Shown here piece after piece: positions 26,091 to 35,198 of a DNA stretch of 64,000 nucleotides; the first letter of the stretch is position 1, and each line of letters opens with the position of its first letter. Source of the DNA: Taibaiella sp041660405 (lineage in GTDB: Bacteria > Bacteroidota > Bacteroidia > Chitinophagales > Chitinophagaceae). Made by a program: the position numbers and the translations under genes. Location: NCBI GenBank assembly GCA_041660405.1, contig JBAZWL010000015.1:41157-105156 (forward strand), read 5' to 3'. Under the pieces are notes generated by a model. That model was not told the DNA's origin. It saw nothing but the letters and a program-made list of their open reading frames with translations, and did not search any database.

Positions 26091-27188
26091 CTACAAATTA
26101 ACCGTCAGCACCCTCGTAGGATCAAGATTAGCATTGCGCATGGCTATATTACGGGCTACTTCAGCAGCAAGATGGGTGAATGCATTTTTTGAAACAGGTT
26201 CATCATTCATCACCGCCGGGAAACCTTTATCGCCACCTTCTCTTATGCTTTGGACAATAGGTATCTCTCCCAGGAACGGAACTTCAAATTGTTCGGCAAG
26301 ATTTTTACCACCGTTCTTTCCAAAGATATAATATTTATTATCCGGCAATTCTGCAGGAGTGAAATAAGACATATTTTCAACCACACCCAAAATAGGAACA
26401 TTGATCTGTGCCTGTTTGAACATCATCATCGCCTTTTTAGCATCGGCCATGGCAACAGCTTGTGGCGTGGTTACAATTACAGCACCTGTAATAGGCACCG
26501 TCTGAACTAAAGTAAGGTGTATATCGCCGGTTCCGGGAGGAAGATCCAATATCAGGTAATCCAATTCACCCCAGTAAACATCATTAATAAACTGGCGTAT
26601 AGCAGAGGTAGCCATAGGCCCACGCCATATTACAGCCTGTTTTTCATCTACCAATAGTCCAATCGACATTACCTTCACACCAAAGCGTTCAATGGGTTCT
26701 ATCATTCCTTTTTCACCCACATCACGCATCATAGGCCTTTCGCCTTGTATGCCGAACATCATGGGGGTCGAAGGGCCATAAATATCGGCATCCATAATAC
26801 CTACTTTGGCTCCTTCCTGTGCCAAAGCAAGTGCCAGATTGGTAGCTACAGTAGATTTACCTACACCACCTTTGCCCGACGCTACGGCAATTATATTTTT
26901 TACATTCGGTAAAATGCTGCCATTATCCTGCCGGTTGGAATTAACGCGGGCAGTCATGTTTACAGTCACCTCGGCTTCTTTATCTACAAATATCTTTACT
27001 GCATTCACGCAGGCCTTCTTGATCATATCCTTCATAGGACAGGCCGGAGTGGTAAGTTCTACTGTAAATGATACCTGCTTCTCATTGATCACGATATCTT
27101 TGATCATGTTCAGGGTCACGAGGTCTTTACCCAGATCCGGATCATCTACATTGGTCAACGCTTTTAATACTGCTTCTTCCGTTATCAT
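26091..27188 (-). CDS. mrp: Mrp/NBP35-family iron-sulfur cluster carrier ATPase
   Basis: 365 residues. The N-terminal MIP18/DUF59 domain (1-90, with TTPACPMKDM) is followed by a P-loop ATPase domain: deviant Walker A GKGGVGKST (106-114), switch DADIYGPSTP, and DLPPGTGD. Mrp proteins carry and deliver Fe-S clusters to target proteins. The C-terminal CxxC seen in many homologues is not found; the region reads ENMSYFTPAELPDNKYYIFG. Convergent with the DUF3109 gene; its own promoter box lies at 27259-27266. Confidence 0.94.
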   Translation of the reverse strand: MITEEAVLKALTNVDDPDLGKDLVTLNMIKDIVINEKQVSFTVELTTPACPMKDMIKKACVNAVKIFVDKEAEVTVNMTARVNSNRQDNGSILPNVKNIIAVASGKGGVGKSTVATNLALALAQEGAKVGIMDADIYGPSTPMMFGIQGERPMMRDVGEKGMIEPIERFGVKVMSIGLLVDEKQAVIWRGPMATSAIRQFINDVYWGELDYLILDLPPGTGDIHLTLVQTVPITGAVIVTTPQAVAMADAKKAMMMFKQAQINVPILGVVENMSYFTPAELPDNKYYIFGKNGGKNLAEQFEVPFLGEIPIVQSIREGGDKGFPAVMNDEPVSKNAFTHLAAEVARNIAMRNANLDPTRVLTVNL

Positions 27189-27258
27189 TTCAGTAATATT
27201 ATTTCTGATTTTTCGTTTAAGGTTTTGCGCTGCGGGGCAGCGTATATTTCTACCGGCG

Positions 27259-27266
27259 CAAAGTTA
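27259..27266 (-). promoter_or_regulatory. Probable -7 box of mrp
   Basis: TAACTTTG on the minus strand, 71 bp before the mrp ATG; no convincing -33 element. Confidence 0.45.
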
Positions 27267-27354
27267 AGCTTTAACTTGTTCTTTTAGGAAATAACACTTT
27301 GATAATTGTATTGTTATTAATGATACAGAACGTTTTATTTAACCTCCTTTGTCT

Positions 27355-27362
27355 TACTTTTG
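27355..27362 (+). promoter_or_regulatory. -7 box giving a near-leaderless transcript
   Basis: TACTTTTG ends six bases before the ATG at 27369, so a start about 7 nt downstream of the box would leave little or no 5' leader. Confidence 0.5.
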
Positions 27363-27368
27363 TAATTA

Positions 27369-28013
27369 ATGAACAGCTTGTATAAACACATTTCGGGCAC
27401 AATCATCTGTTGTTGCTTTTTCCTTAATATCCACGCACAAAGCACTGTGTGGCAGGACATTATTCAAATAACTGGTGTTACTATGACTGCCGACAGTCTA
27501 AGGGCCGTACCGGATGTTACTATTGCTATAAAAAATAGAGATCGCGGAACCTATTCCAGCGCTTTCGGAGTATTTTCCCTGGTTTGTGCCAAAGGAGACA
27601 CCCTTAATTTCAGTGCTGTAGGTTACCGTTCCAAAGAATATGTGATCCCCCCTGATATCAATGGCCGTTATTTTAACGTGGTCCAGCTTATGGTTCAGGA
27701 TACTTTTTATCTTCCCGAAACCATTATCAGGCCTTTACCTTACGGCGATGAGTTTGATTATGCGTTTAAATATTGGGAAATACCCGATGACCAGTATGCT
27801 ACCGCACAAAAGAATAACAGCGACCGCGTTATGGCCTATCTCAGAGCCAATCTCCCTAAAGATGGAAGGGAAAACCAAGGATATTACCAGGCTGAGCAAG
27901 CGCGTCAGGGATATTATTATGGGCAACAACGTCCAATAGGAATATTTAACCCATTCAAATGGGGTGAATTTTTCAATTCCTGGAAACGGGGAGATTTTAA
28001 AAGGAAAAATTAG
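27369..28013 (+). CDS. Secreted protein with carboxypeptidase-regulatory-like domain
   Basis: 214 residues. Signal peptide to about residue 24 (CCFFLNIHAQ). Residues 35-110 form a CarboxypepD_reg-like beta-sandwich: GVTMTADSLRAVPDVTIAIKNRDRGTYSSAFGVFSLVCAKGDTLNFSAVGYRSKEYVIP. The C-terminal part is Tyr/Gln-rich (QGYYQAEQARQGYYYGQQ) and ends in a basic tail. Similar proteins are common in Bacteroidota envelopes; function unknown. Confidence 0.8.
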   Translation: MNSLYKHISGTIICCCFFLNIHAQSTVWQDIIQITGVTMTADSLRAVPDVTIAIKNRDRGTYSSAFGVFSLVCAKGDTLNFSAVGYRSKEYVIPPDINGRYFNVVQLMVQDTFYLPETIIRPLPYGDEFDYAFKYWEIPDDQYATAQKNNSDRVMAYLRANLPKDGRENQGYYQAEQARQGYYYGQQRPIGIFNPFKWGEFFNSWKRGDFKRKN

Positions 28014-28122
28014 GGCTTCCTTTATCCCAACTATTTGTTAGCAGCAACTGTCTTATCAGAAATATTTCATATTTTGTGGAAGCAAAATAGTGACCTGATT
28101 TTAAATAAAAATAAAAAATACA

Positions 28123-28599
28123 ATGAAAAAACTGTTATTCCTTTCTACACTGGCTTTAGCACTTTGCAGCACTGCAACCTATGCGCAAACAGGTCAAGGT
28201 AAAGTTTATGGTGCTGCTTTTACGCAACAGACGGTTATGTCAACTGCCCGTCTCCCGGTGCTCATGGGTGACAAACAAAAGCTTGAAAATATTCAGCTGA
28301 TAGGATATGTAGCTGAGGTTTGTCAAAAAGAAGGTTGCTGGATGATCATTAAATCAAATAAAAGCGCAACTGATGCAATCCTGGTAAAAATGAAAGATCA
28401 TGCTTTCGCTTTACCTAAAAACGTAGCTGGCCAAACCGCTACTATGAGTGGTACAATTGTAAAAAAGACTCAGACAGTTGCTGAACAAAAGCACCTTCTT
28501 GAAGATGCTGGTGCAAGTCAGGCAGAAATTGCAAAAATCACAAGCCCTAAAGAAATTTATGAAATGCAAGCTACCGGTGTAATGCTGTATAATAACTAG
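28123..28599 (+). CDS. DUF4920 secreted protein
   Basis: 158 residues with a clear signal peptide (cleavage after ATYAQ, residue 22). The mature region has the DUF4920 pattern: GKVYGAAF, GYVAEVCQKEGCWMIIK with two cysteines, VKMKDHAFALPKNVAGQTATMSGTIVKK, and ISSPKEIYEMQATGV-like C-terminus. The Cys pair and OB-like fold suggest a periplasmic metal or redox role but none is proven. A strong terminator follows. Confidence 0.9.
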   Translation: MKKLLFLSTLALALCSTATYAQTGQGKVYGAAFTQQTVMSTARLPVLMGDKQKLENIQLIGYVAEVCQKEGCWMIIKSNKSATDAILVKMKDHAFALPKNVAGQTATMSGTIVKKTQTVAEQKHLLEDAGASQAEIAKITSPKEIYEMQATGVMLYNN

Positions 28600-28621
28600 A
28601 AAAATAATTATAACATTTTAG

Positions 28622-28659
28622 ATGAGGCATATTCAACAGAATATGCCTCATTTTTATTT
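28622..28659 (+). terminator. Rho-independent terminator
   Basis: Perfect 13-bp stem ATGAGGCATATTC with a 4-nt loop, then TTTTATTTC; 23 bp past the DUF4920 stop and 24 bp before the metallo-beta-lactamase gene. Confidence 0.92.
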
Positions 28660-28682
28660 CTTTTGCTGATCCATAGCAAAAT

Positions 28683-29429
28683 ATGAAAACCAATCTCTTC
28701 CTGATCCTGCTTCTTGCCTGTATAGCTCCTTATTCTGTTTTTGCACAAAAAGAACGAGCCCATAGTTTAACGATATCAAAGCTTACCGGCGACTACTATG
28801 TGTATACAACCTATGGCACATTGGACGATGGCTCGACATTTCCATCCAACAGTCTGTATGTAGTTACTCAAAAAGGCGTGGTAATGGTTGATGTGCCCTG
28901 GGATACTACACAAACCTTACCGCTGCTGGATAGCATTGAAAAAAGGCATCACAAAAAGGTGATTGCCTGCATCTCTACACATTTCCATGCAGACCGCACT
29001 GCAGGATTGGATATATTAAAAAGCAGAGGTGTGAAAACTTATGCTACTACTCAAACATTGCAATTATGCAAAGAAAGAAACGAACAGCTTGCTGAATATG
29101 GCATTAGTGCTGATACCGTGTTTAATTTTGGTGATCACATTTTGCAAACCTATTATCCCGGCAAAGGCCACACTTCCGATAATATTGTGGTATGGTTCCC
29201 TAAAGCCAAAGTGTTATATGGCGGTTGCTTCGTTAAGAGCATCGAATCCAAAGATCTTGGAAACCTTGCTGATGCCAATGCCAAGGAATGGGCAGGTTCA
29301 ATAAAGAATGTGAAAGCGAAATTTAAAAATATTGCCTACATCATTCCGGGACATGGTGGCTGGAAAAGTAAACAGGCGCTGGATCATACGCTTTCTTTGG
29401 TAAGAACATACAACGAAAAAGAACAGTAG
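28683..29429 (+). CDS. Subclass B1 metallo-beta-lactamase
   Basis: 248 residues with a signal peptide (cleavage after SVFAQ, residue 22). All B1 zinc ligands are present: His100, His102 and Asp104 (THFHADRTAG), His163 (GKGHTSDN), Cys182 (GGCFVKS) and His224 (IPGHGGW). The Cys ligand and the KxxxxLGN segment place it in B1 with the chromosomal enzymes of Flavobacteriia and relatives. It should hydrolyse beta-lactams, including carbapenems, in the periplasm; activity is inferred. Base composition matches its neighbours, so it looks intrinsic. No resistance-island signs. Confidence 0.93.
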   Translation: MKTNLFLILLLACIAPYSVFAQKERAHSLTISKLTGDYYVYTTYGTLDDGSTFPSNSLYVVTQKGVVMVDVPWDTTQTLPLLDSIEKRHHKKVIACISTHFHADRTAGLDILKSRGVKTYATTQTLQLCKERNEQLAEYGISADTVFNFGDHILQTYYPGKGHTSDNIVVWFPKAKVLYGGCFVKSIESKDLGNLADANAKEWAGSIKNVKAKFKNIAYIIPGHGGWKSKQALDHTLSLVRTYNEKEQ

Positions 29430-29440
29430 TAGTAGTACAA

Positions 29441-30781
29441 TTAAATAAGACCCTGTTTCTTGTTTGATGCTGTATTTATTTTGTCATCAGGTTCGTACCA
29501 TTTCCCCAATATTATTGCTGCAAACGTAGCCACCAAAAACATAATTTCCGACAACATGTGCTTGCCGGGAAGGTTCGGTACATACCTGCAATTACACAAA
29601 ATGCCTGCTAAAAACAGAACGAATATCCATTTGGGCAATTGTGACCGGAGCATAATCAACATACCCGCAACGGCCATCCACTGCGGCATCTGGTAGGGTG
29701 GTACATTGATAGGCGAAAAGAAATTGGATAAAAAGTAAAACAAGAGTCCCGATAATATGATTGGCTCCGGAGCTACTGTTGAAGATTTGAACGGATTCTT
29801 TTTGCGTACTAAAAATATAGATACAACAAGGAAGGAAACCAGTAACAAAGCCTGAAGTAATCTTAACGATAATGCCCATCCAAACAATTTCCTGATGGCA
29901 GGGACGATGCTTGTCATTTCCGGGTTTACCCATATATTTTCCTCAACCCCTTTTTTCTGAAGCTCAAGGTAGTTTTCTCCCTCCCAGAAAGCAGGCAGAT
30001 CTATTTTGTATGTTCTGTGCTCTCCCGGCTTTTGAAACATATGAATAGCTGCAGATTCTTTTAATGATCCAAAATATTCTGCCCAGTTGGCCCGCTCAAA
30101 AGGCAGGCAATAAACCACAACTGCAAAAAGCCCGATAACTATGGCTGTACTTAAAATGAACCGGTTGAATCTTTTGAAATAAATTAAAAAAGGAAGAATA
30201 AATACCACTGTATTTATACGCAGAATAACCAGGAGTGCAAAAACGATTCCAGCCCATATCCAGTTCTTTTTCCAAAGCAAATAGCTGGCAACAAAAAACA
30301 GGAAGCCAAATAGAAAATAGTATTGCGCCAGAGAAATATGATGCCACCATCCGTCTGAAAATAAGAACGGAACAAAAAACAAGAGTGTCAGCAGCAGATT
30401 TTTGCTTTGATACCAGACAAGAACCGCTATAGCAGCCAGCATGCAGTAACACAAAAGAAAGAAGCCCCTTTCTATATCTGATTCTGTATGATCAGCAAAT
30501 GGCATAATCAACCGATGAAAAGACGGCGGTGCGGTAACGTTATTTACCCTCCTTCTATGACTGGTATCTACAGTCCGTTCTATTACGTAACGCAAAGAAT
30601 CGCCGGGTTGCCAATGATAATAATAGGGTAGGATACCATCCTTCATTAACCTTGCTCCCACCACGCGGTTGCGGAGATCTCCGGTACCGGAGATACGTTG
30701 CAAATGATTGGTTTTAATTACACCAACCACTCCAAGTACAAGCAGTAAGGTCAGTAGTATTTTTTTGTATAAAGGAGTCAT
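29441..30781 (-). CDS. Membrane glycosyltransferase-like protein (GT87-like)
   Basis: 446 residues with about ten membrane helices. A first outside loop (residues 25-100) has GTGDLRNRVVGARLMKDGILPYYYHW and SFHRLIMPFA, the DxRN-type motif seen in GT87/DUF2029 mannosyltransferases that use polyprenyl-phosphate sugars. The C-terminal helices carry FFSPINVPPYQMPQW, another family-like segment. Convergent with the lactamase gene (11 bp apart). Substrate unknown. Confidence 0.75.
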   Translation of the reverse strand: MTPLYKKILLTLLLVLGVVGVIKTNHLQRISGTGDLRNRVVGARLMKDGILPYYYHWQPGDSLRYVIERTVDTSHRRRVNNVTAPPSFHRLIMPFADHTESDIERGFFLLCYCMLAAIAVLVWYQSKNLLLTLLFFVPFLFSDGWWHHISLAQYYFLFGFLFFVASYLLWKKNWIWAGIVFALLVILRINTVVFILPFLIYFKRFNRFILSTAIVIGLFAVVVYCLPFERANWAEYFGSLKESAAIHMFQKPGEHRTYKIDLPAFWEGENYLELQKKGVEENIWVNPEMTSIVPAIRKLFGWALSLRLLQALLLVSFLVVSIFLVRKKNPFKSSTVAPEPIILSGLLFYFLSNFFSPINVPPYQMPQWMAVAGMLIMLRSQLPKWIFVLFLAGILCNCRYVPNLPGKHMLSEIMFLVATFAAIILGKWYEPDDKINTASNKKQGLI

Positions 30782-30819
30782 GCTATTTTAATCAGAAGCA
30801 AATAAACAAAATACTAAAT

Positions 30820-30851
30820 AAAAAAATTGCCTGTTCAGAAGAACAGGCAAT
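30820..30851 (-). terminator. Terminator after atpG
   Basis: Perfect 11-bp stem ATTGCCTGTTC with a 4-nt loop followed on the minus strand by a run of six T; 25 bp past the atpG stop. Confidence 0.93.
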
Positions 30852-30875
30852 AAATTAGTTATTAATAATTACTCC

Positions 30876-31757
30876 TTATCCTTTCAAAGCAGCAGCACCA
30901 CTCACGATCTCGGTAAGCTCGGTAGTAATAGCAGCCTGACGCGCACGGTTGTAAGATATTTTCAGGCTACGTAGAATTTCAGCAGCATTTTCGGTTGCTT
31001 TATCCATTGCAGTCATACGGGCACCATGTTCAGATGCATTGGCATCCAAAATAGCTTTATATACCTGTGTATTCAATATTTTTGGCATCAATTCCTGGAT
31101 CAATACCTCTTTGGAAGGTTCGAAGATGAAGTCTGTTTGCTTTTGATTTTCTGTAGTTTCTACCCTTGGAATAGGCAGGTAAGGTTCACTTACAAATAAT
31201 TGGGTAGCTGCATTTTTAAACTGGCTGTACACAAGTTCAACGCGATCGTATTCTTTATTCAGAAAAGCTTCCTGGGCGTAGATAGCTGCACGGCGCACAT
31301 TTTCAAAGCTCAGGTCGGACAGGATGTTCCAATAAGTTTCTACCAGTTTGTAACCATGGCGCTGAAAATATTCGTAACCTTTTTTACCGATAGGCAAAAT
31401 GGTTACATTTCCTTTTGCAGCCTGGGCCGCATATTTAGTATCAATAGTTTGTTTTGCAGCTTTAATGATATTGGAGTTGTATGCTCCGCAAGTACCACGG
31501 TCACTGGTAATAGGTATGATCAATACTCTTTCCACATCACGCTCATCAGCAAGGGGAAGATCCATATCACCGCTCAGGCTGCTTACAATATTGGTCAGCA
31601 TTTCCTGCATTTTCTGCGTGTAAGGGCGCATCTGAAGGATGGCATCCTGTGCACGACGAAGTTTTGCAGCGCTCACCATTTTCATGGCTTTGGTAATCTG
31701 CTGCGTGGAAGTTACTGATACTATGCGTAAACGAACCTCTTTAAGTTGTCCGGACAT
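30876..31757 (-). CDS. atpG: F1F0 ATP synthase gamma subunit
   Basis: 293 residues. N-terminal helix LKEVRLRIVSVTSTQQITKAMKMVSAAKLRRAQ and C-terminal helix ENAAEILRSLKISYNRARQAAITTELTEIVSGAAAL form the central rotor shaft of ATP synthase; the Rossmann-like middle contains ITSDRGTCGAYNSNI. It turns proton-driven rotation into ATP synthesis. Unlike the usual atpHAGDC order, it lies alone here, with its own promoter and terminator and kynU upstream. Confidence 0.97.
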   Translation of the reverse strand: MSGQLKEVRLRIVSVTSTQQITKAMKMVSAAKLRRAQDAILQMRPYTQKMQEMLTNIVSSLSGDMDLPLADERDVERVLIIPITSDRGTCGAYNSNIIKAAKQTIDTKYAAQAAKGNVTILPIGKKGYEYFQRHGYKLVETYWNILSDLSFENVRRAAIYAQEAFLNKEYDRVELVYSQFKNAATQLFVSEPYLPIPRVETTENQKQTDFIFEPSKEVLIQELMPKILNTQVYKAILDANASEHGARMTAMDKATENAAEILRSLKISYNRARQAAITTELTEIVSGAAALKG

Positions 31758-31791
31758 ATAATAAAATTATTTTTAATTTCTTAATCGGGTG

Positions 31792-31823
31792 CAAAGGTAC
31801 AAACCAAATGCGGGATGTGCAAA
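31792..31823 (-). promoter_or_regulatory. atpG promoter
   Basis: On the minus strand TTTG (31823-31820), 20-bp spacer, TACCTTTG (31799-31792): a full Bacteroidota -33/-7 promoter. It lies just before the kynU stop (31826) region and drives atpG separately. Confidence 0.78.
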
Positions 31824-31825
31824 TT

Positions 31826-33091
31826 TTAAGGGTGCAGGTTTTTCAACACTTCGTAAAATGTATAAGCATCTTCAAAAGAATTGTACAACGGCACCGGAGC
31901 TATACGGATCACGTTGGGTTCCCGCCAATCGGCAATTACACCTGCTTGGGTTAATGCATCAAAAACAGGACGGCCATTTTCACTAAATAACATGGACAAT
32001 TGTGCACCGCGACGTTCTTGCTCTGACGGGGTAATGATCTCAAACTTAAGGTGATCCAATTGTTTCAACAGGAATTCCATATAGGCCGTTAACCGCAGGC
32101 TTTTTTCCCTTAACACCTGGATGGAAATTTTATCAAAAATATCCAGCGAAGCTTTGTGCGCAACCATGTTAAACACAGGCGCATTACTCATTTGCCAACT
32201 TGCCGCTCCTTTTGCAGGAATGAAACCTTTCTTCATTTTGAAGCGGGTACTTTCATCATTGCCCCACCAACCTGCCAGGCGGAAAGTATCCGGGTTATTG
32301 CCATGTTTTTCATGAACAAAAATACCGCCTACAGCTCCAGGGCCTGAGTTCAGATATTTATAAGAACACCAGCAGGCAAAATCCACATTCCAATCGTGAA
32401 GCTGCATCGGTATATTACCCATAGCATGTGCCAGGTCAAATCCCGCAAGTGCGCCGACTTTATGCGTTGCTTCGGTAATATCCTTCATGTTGTAAAACTG
32501 GCCGGTGTAATAGTTTACTGCACCGATCATAACGCAGCAAAGGCTCTCGCCCGCATCTGTAATGGCTTTCAGGATATCTTCATCACGGAGGGTGTATTCT
32601 CCTTCGCGTGGTGTAAGTTCGATGATGGCATCATCAGGATTGTGGCCATGCATACGTACCTGGGTCTCAATAGCATATTGATCCGAAGGGAAAGCGCCAG
32701 CCTCCATGATAATCTTATATCGTCCGTCTTTTGGTCTGTAAAAAGATAACAGCAACAGATGGAGATTAACGGTAAGCGTGTTCATAGCCACCACTTCTTC
32801 TACTTTAGCGCCAACAATTTTTGACAGGGAAGAAGAAAATTGCTTCTGATAACCGAACCACGGATTCTCCGCATTAAAATGGCCTTCAACGCCCCATTTA
32901 GCCCAGTCGTTCAGCTCTTTATCAAAAAGGTAACGGGTACTTTTGGGTTGAAGCCCCAGGGAGTTGCCACAAAAATAAATGGTATCTTTTCCTTCATGTT
33001 GCGGAAAATGAAATCGCTCACGAAAGGAAAATAAAATATCTACATCGTCCTGCGAGCGGGCGTATTCTAAATTGGCTTCGAAATTTGTCAC
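31826..33091 (-). CDS. kynU: Kynureninase
   Basis: 421 residues, the normal length. PLP fold-type I enzyme that splits kynurenine (or 3-hydroxykynurenine) into anthranilate (or hydroxyanthranilate) and alanine. Typical segments: YFCGNSLGLQPKSTR, MNTLTVNLHLLLLSFYRP, GAVNYYTGQFYNM, LAHAMGNIPMQLHDW, and the PLP-lysine in CWCSYKYLNSGPGAVGG. It belongs to tryptophan breakdown or quinolinate/NAD synthesis. It follows lspA by 38 bp, probably in the same transcript; other kyn genes are absent here. Confidence 0.96.
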   Translation of the reverse strand: MTNFEANLEYARSQDDVDILFSFRERFHFPQHEGKDTIYFCGNSLGLQPKSTRYLFDKELNDWAKWGVEGHFNAENPWFGYQKQFSSSLSKIVGAKVEEVVAMNTLTVNLHLLLLSFYRPKDGRYKIIMEAGAFPSDQYAIETQVRMHGHNPDDAIIELTPREGEYTLRDEDILKAITDAGESLCCVMIGAVNYYTGQFYNMKDITEATHKVGALAGFDLAHAMGNIPMQLHDWNVDFACWCSYKYLNSGPGAVGGIFVHEKHGNNPDTFRLAGWWGNDESTRFKMKKGFIPAKGAASWQMSNAPVFNMVAHKASLDIFDKISIQVLREKSLRLTAYMEFLLKQLDHLKFEIITPSEQERRGAQLSMLFSENGRPVFDALTQAGVIADWREPNVIRIAPVPLYNSFEDAYTFYEVLKNLHP

Positions 33092-33129
33092 GTTATAAGA
33101 AGATTGAAGAAATGTCGGAAATAAAATGA

Positions 33130-33810
33130 TTAATGTTGGTCAGCATTATCGCTTACTACGGGCTCCGATTTGGGTTGAGCAGTTGTTACATTTTTGTGCT
33201 GCTGCGCCAGGAATTTTTTCTGAAAAACAAGCAAAGTAATTACACCTACTGAAATAGCTGCATCTGCAAGGTTAAATATAGGTTCAAAGAAGCGTAAAGC
33301 TTTACCACCAAAGAAAGGAACCCACTTGGGCCATATTGTATCTATCATAGGGAAATAGAACATATCGACTACACGGCCATGCAGGAATGCCCCATAGCCT
33401 TTGCCAGGTGGAACAAACTGTGCTAATTGTGAAAAACTGCTTTCAGTAAAAATGAGGCCATAAAACATACTATCGATAAGGTTGCCTGCGGCTCCGGCCA
33501 GTATTAATGCTGCACAAATCAGCAGGCCCTTGCTGTAGCCTTTCTTTACCAGTTTTTTTACCCAGAAAAAGCCAAAAGAAACAGCTACGAGGCGAAACAC
33601 AGTGAGTAACACTTTTCCCAATGGATTGTCCATGATCGTCATGCCAAAAGCCATGCCTTCATTTTCTATAAAGAAGAGCTGGAACCAGTTTCCGGCTACC
33701 TGTACAGCTCCGGCTTCACCAATTATAAAATGGGTTTTGACATAAATTTTAATGATCTGATCCACCAGCAGAATCAGGAAAACGATAAAAAGAAGATGTT
33801 TATATTTCAC
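33130..33810 (-). CDS. lspA: Lipoprotein signal peptidase
   Basis: 226 residues, longer than the 160-170 of enterobacterial LspA, because of an extended periplasmic region (SSFSQLAQFVPPGKGYGAFLHG) and a polar C-tail, both usual in Bacteroidota. Four TM helices. The two catalytic aspartates lie in GNLIDSMFYG and FNLADAAISVG; VVDMF is also conserved. It cleaves lipoprotein signal peptides in the inner membrane, and several lipoproteins are encoded in this window. Confidence 0.96.
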   Translation of the reverse strand: MKYKHLLFIVFLILLVDQIIKIYVKTHFIIGEAGAVQVAGNWFQLFFIENEGMAFGMTIMDNPLGKVLLTVFRLVAVSFGFFWVKKLVKKGYSKGLLICAALILAGAAGNLIDSMFYGLIFTESSFSQLAQFVPPGKGYGAFLHGRVVDMFYFPMIDTIWPKWVPFFGGKALRFFEPIFNLADAAISVGVITLLVFQKKFLAQQHKNVTTAQPKSEPVVSDNADQH

Positions 33811-33841
33811 GCAGGAATTGTATTAACCTAAAAATTGCTTG

Positions 33842-33849
33842 CAAAAATA
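33842..33849 (-). promoter_or_regulatory. Probable -7 box of lspA-kynU
   Basis: TATTTTTG on the minus strand, 32 bp before the lspA ATG. Confidence 0.5.
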
Positions 33850-34085
33850 GCTCTATCCAACTTAATTACGCTATGTTTTTACAGAAATACAATAATAAAA
33901 TACACTGTTGAAGCGGTTGCAGGAAGGCTCATATTGATCGGATGAACCTTACCTCTAATTTTTTGTACCGTAAACAAGTAAAAAAGTGCCATGGAAGGGG
34001 CATTATAGTTATCGATCTTTGTGAAATAAGATTCTCTTAGAGGATCGGAGATATTCATTTCGCCACAATTTTTAATTACTACACA

Positions 34086-34949
34086 ATGAACCGCAAAGAT
34101 TTTATCTGGAAAACAGGGGCTGCCATGCTGGCTTTCACCCTACCGGTAAAACGTAATTATGCTTTTGGCCCGGGTGCACATACTACCGGCGATTGTATTC
34201 CCACTACTACCGATATTCTCGGGCCATATTACCGTGCCAATGCACCTTTCAGAAGTAATCTTATTGTGCCGGGTGATGGTGGTACCATATTAAATTATAA
34301 AGGAAAAGTTACAGACGAAAATTGTAATCCGCTGGCCAATGCCGTTGTGGATGTATGGCAGGCCAACAGTGATGCCGAATACGATGGTACAACTGCGAAT
34401 TTCAACTACCGGGGTAGATTTCAGACAGGCGCAGATGGTCTTTACAGTTTCAAGTCGGTGAAACCCGGATGGTATCTCAACGGCGCTCAGTACCGGCCTG
34501 CACATATACACTTCAGGGTTACCTGTCCAGGCTACACAGAACTGATCACACAACTTTATTTTGAAGGTGACCCTTATATCGCTGCCGATCCCTGGGCTTC
34601 TGATCCTGATGCTGAACAGCGCATTGTGCCAATAGCCATTGTTAATGGTGAGGATGAAGTGACCTTCAATATTACACTGGATGGAAATGCAACGCACATC
34701 AAGGAGCAACAACAACTTTCCCCTGTTACGATATCGCCTAATCCGTTTCATGATGTACTCCGGTTTGATGCCCCTGTACTGATGCGAAATATTGAATTGT
34801 TTAATCCTGCAGGACAATTAATAGCATTCAAATACGACCTGCAGGTAAGGGAATATGTGATGTCTTTAAATTACCTGGGTAGTGGTATTTATTTTTGCCG
34901 GATAGAAACGGAGAAAGGGATTTTTGTGCATAGAGTTGTGAAGGAATAA
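34086..34949 (+). CDS. Secreted intradiol dioxygenase-like protein with sorting tail
   Basis: 287 residues. An N-terminal Tat-like or Sec signal (MNRKDFIWKTGAAMLAF). Residues 35-200 form an intradiol ring-cleavage dioxygenase domain: DILGPYYRANAPFR, VVDVWQANSDAEYD, NYRGRFQTGADGLYSFKSVKPGWY and RPAHIHFRV; likely iron ligands Tyr99, Tyr130, His140 and His142. Residues 215-287 (VTISPNPFHDVLRFD...GIYFCRIETEKGIFVHRVVK) are a type IX secretion C-terminal sorting domain, so the enzyme should be surface-bound or released. Substrate unknown. Confidence 0.88.
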   Translation: MNRKDFIWKTGAAMLAFTLPVKRNYAFGPGAHTTGDCIPTTTDILGPYYRANAPFRSNLIVPGDGGTILNYKGKVTDENCNPLANAVVDVWQANSDAEYDGTTANFNYRGRFQTGADGLYSFKSVKPGWYLNGAQYRPAHIHFRVTCPGYTELITQLYFEGDPYIAADPWASDPDAEQRIVPIAIVNGEDEVTFNITLDGNATHIKEQQQLSPVTISPNPFHDVLRFDAPVLMRNIELFNPAGQLIAFKYDLQVREYVMSLNYLGSGIYFCRIETEKGIFVHRVVKE

Positions 34950-35022
34950 TTTTTTTTAAGAATGTCTGAAAAATAGAGCCATTAAGAGCCTGTTTAAAAT
35001 TGAATAATTGTTTGCTGGGGAA

Positions 35023-35100
35023 CGTCATTGCGGGCTTGACCCGCAATCTCTTAGGTTATTGGCCCTTCGTTAAAGATTGCGGGTCAAGCCCGCAATGACG
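35023..35100. repeat. Dispersed palindrome (GTCATTGCGGG family)
   Basis: Near-perfect arms of about 27 bp beginning CGTCATTGCGGGCTTGAC, loop of about 20 nt, located 74 bp after the dioxygenase stop and before the riboswitch promoter. The same sequence family is widespread between genes in Bacteroidota and other bacteria. Confidence 0.88.
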
Positions 35101-35198
35101 CTACAGTTCGGCTGCATCGTTGGTTATTATCAGTCGTAGCCTTTCACAGGGTTTTGAAAACTTTACTTTCCGGTTAAAATAATTTTTTCAAAGAAAAA

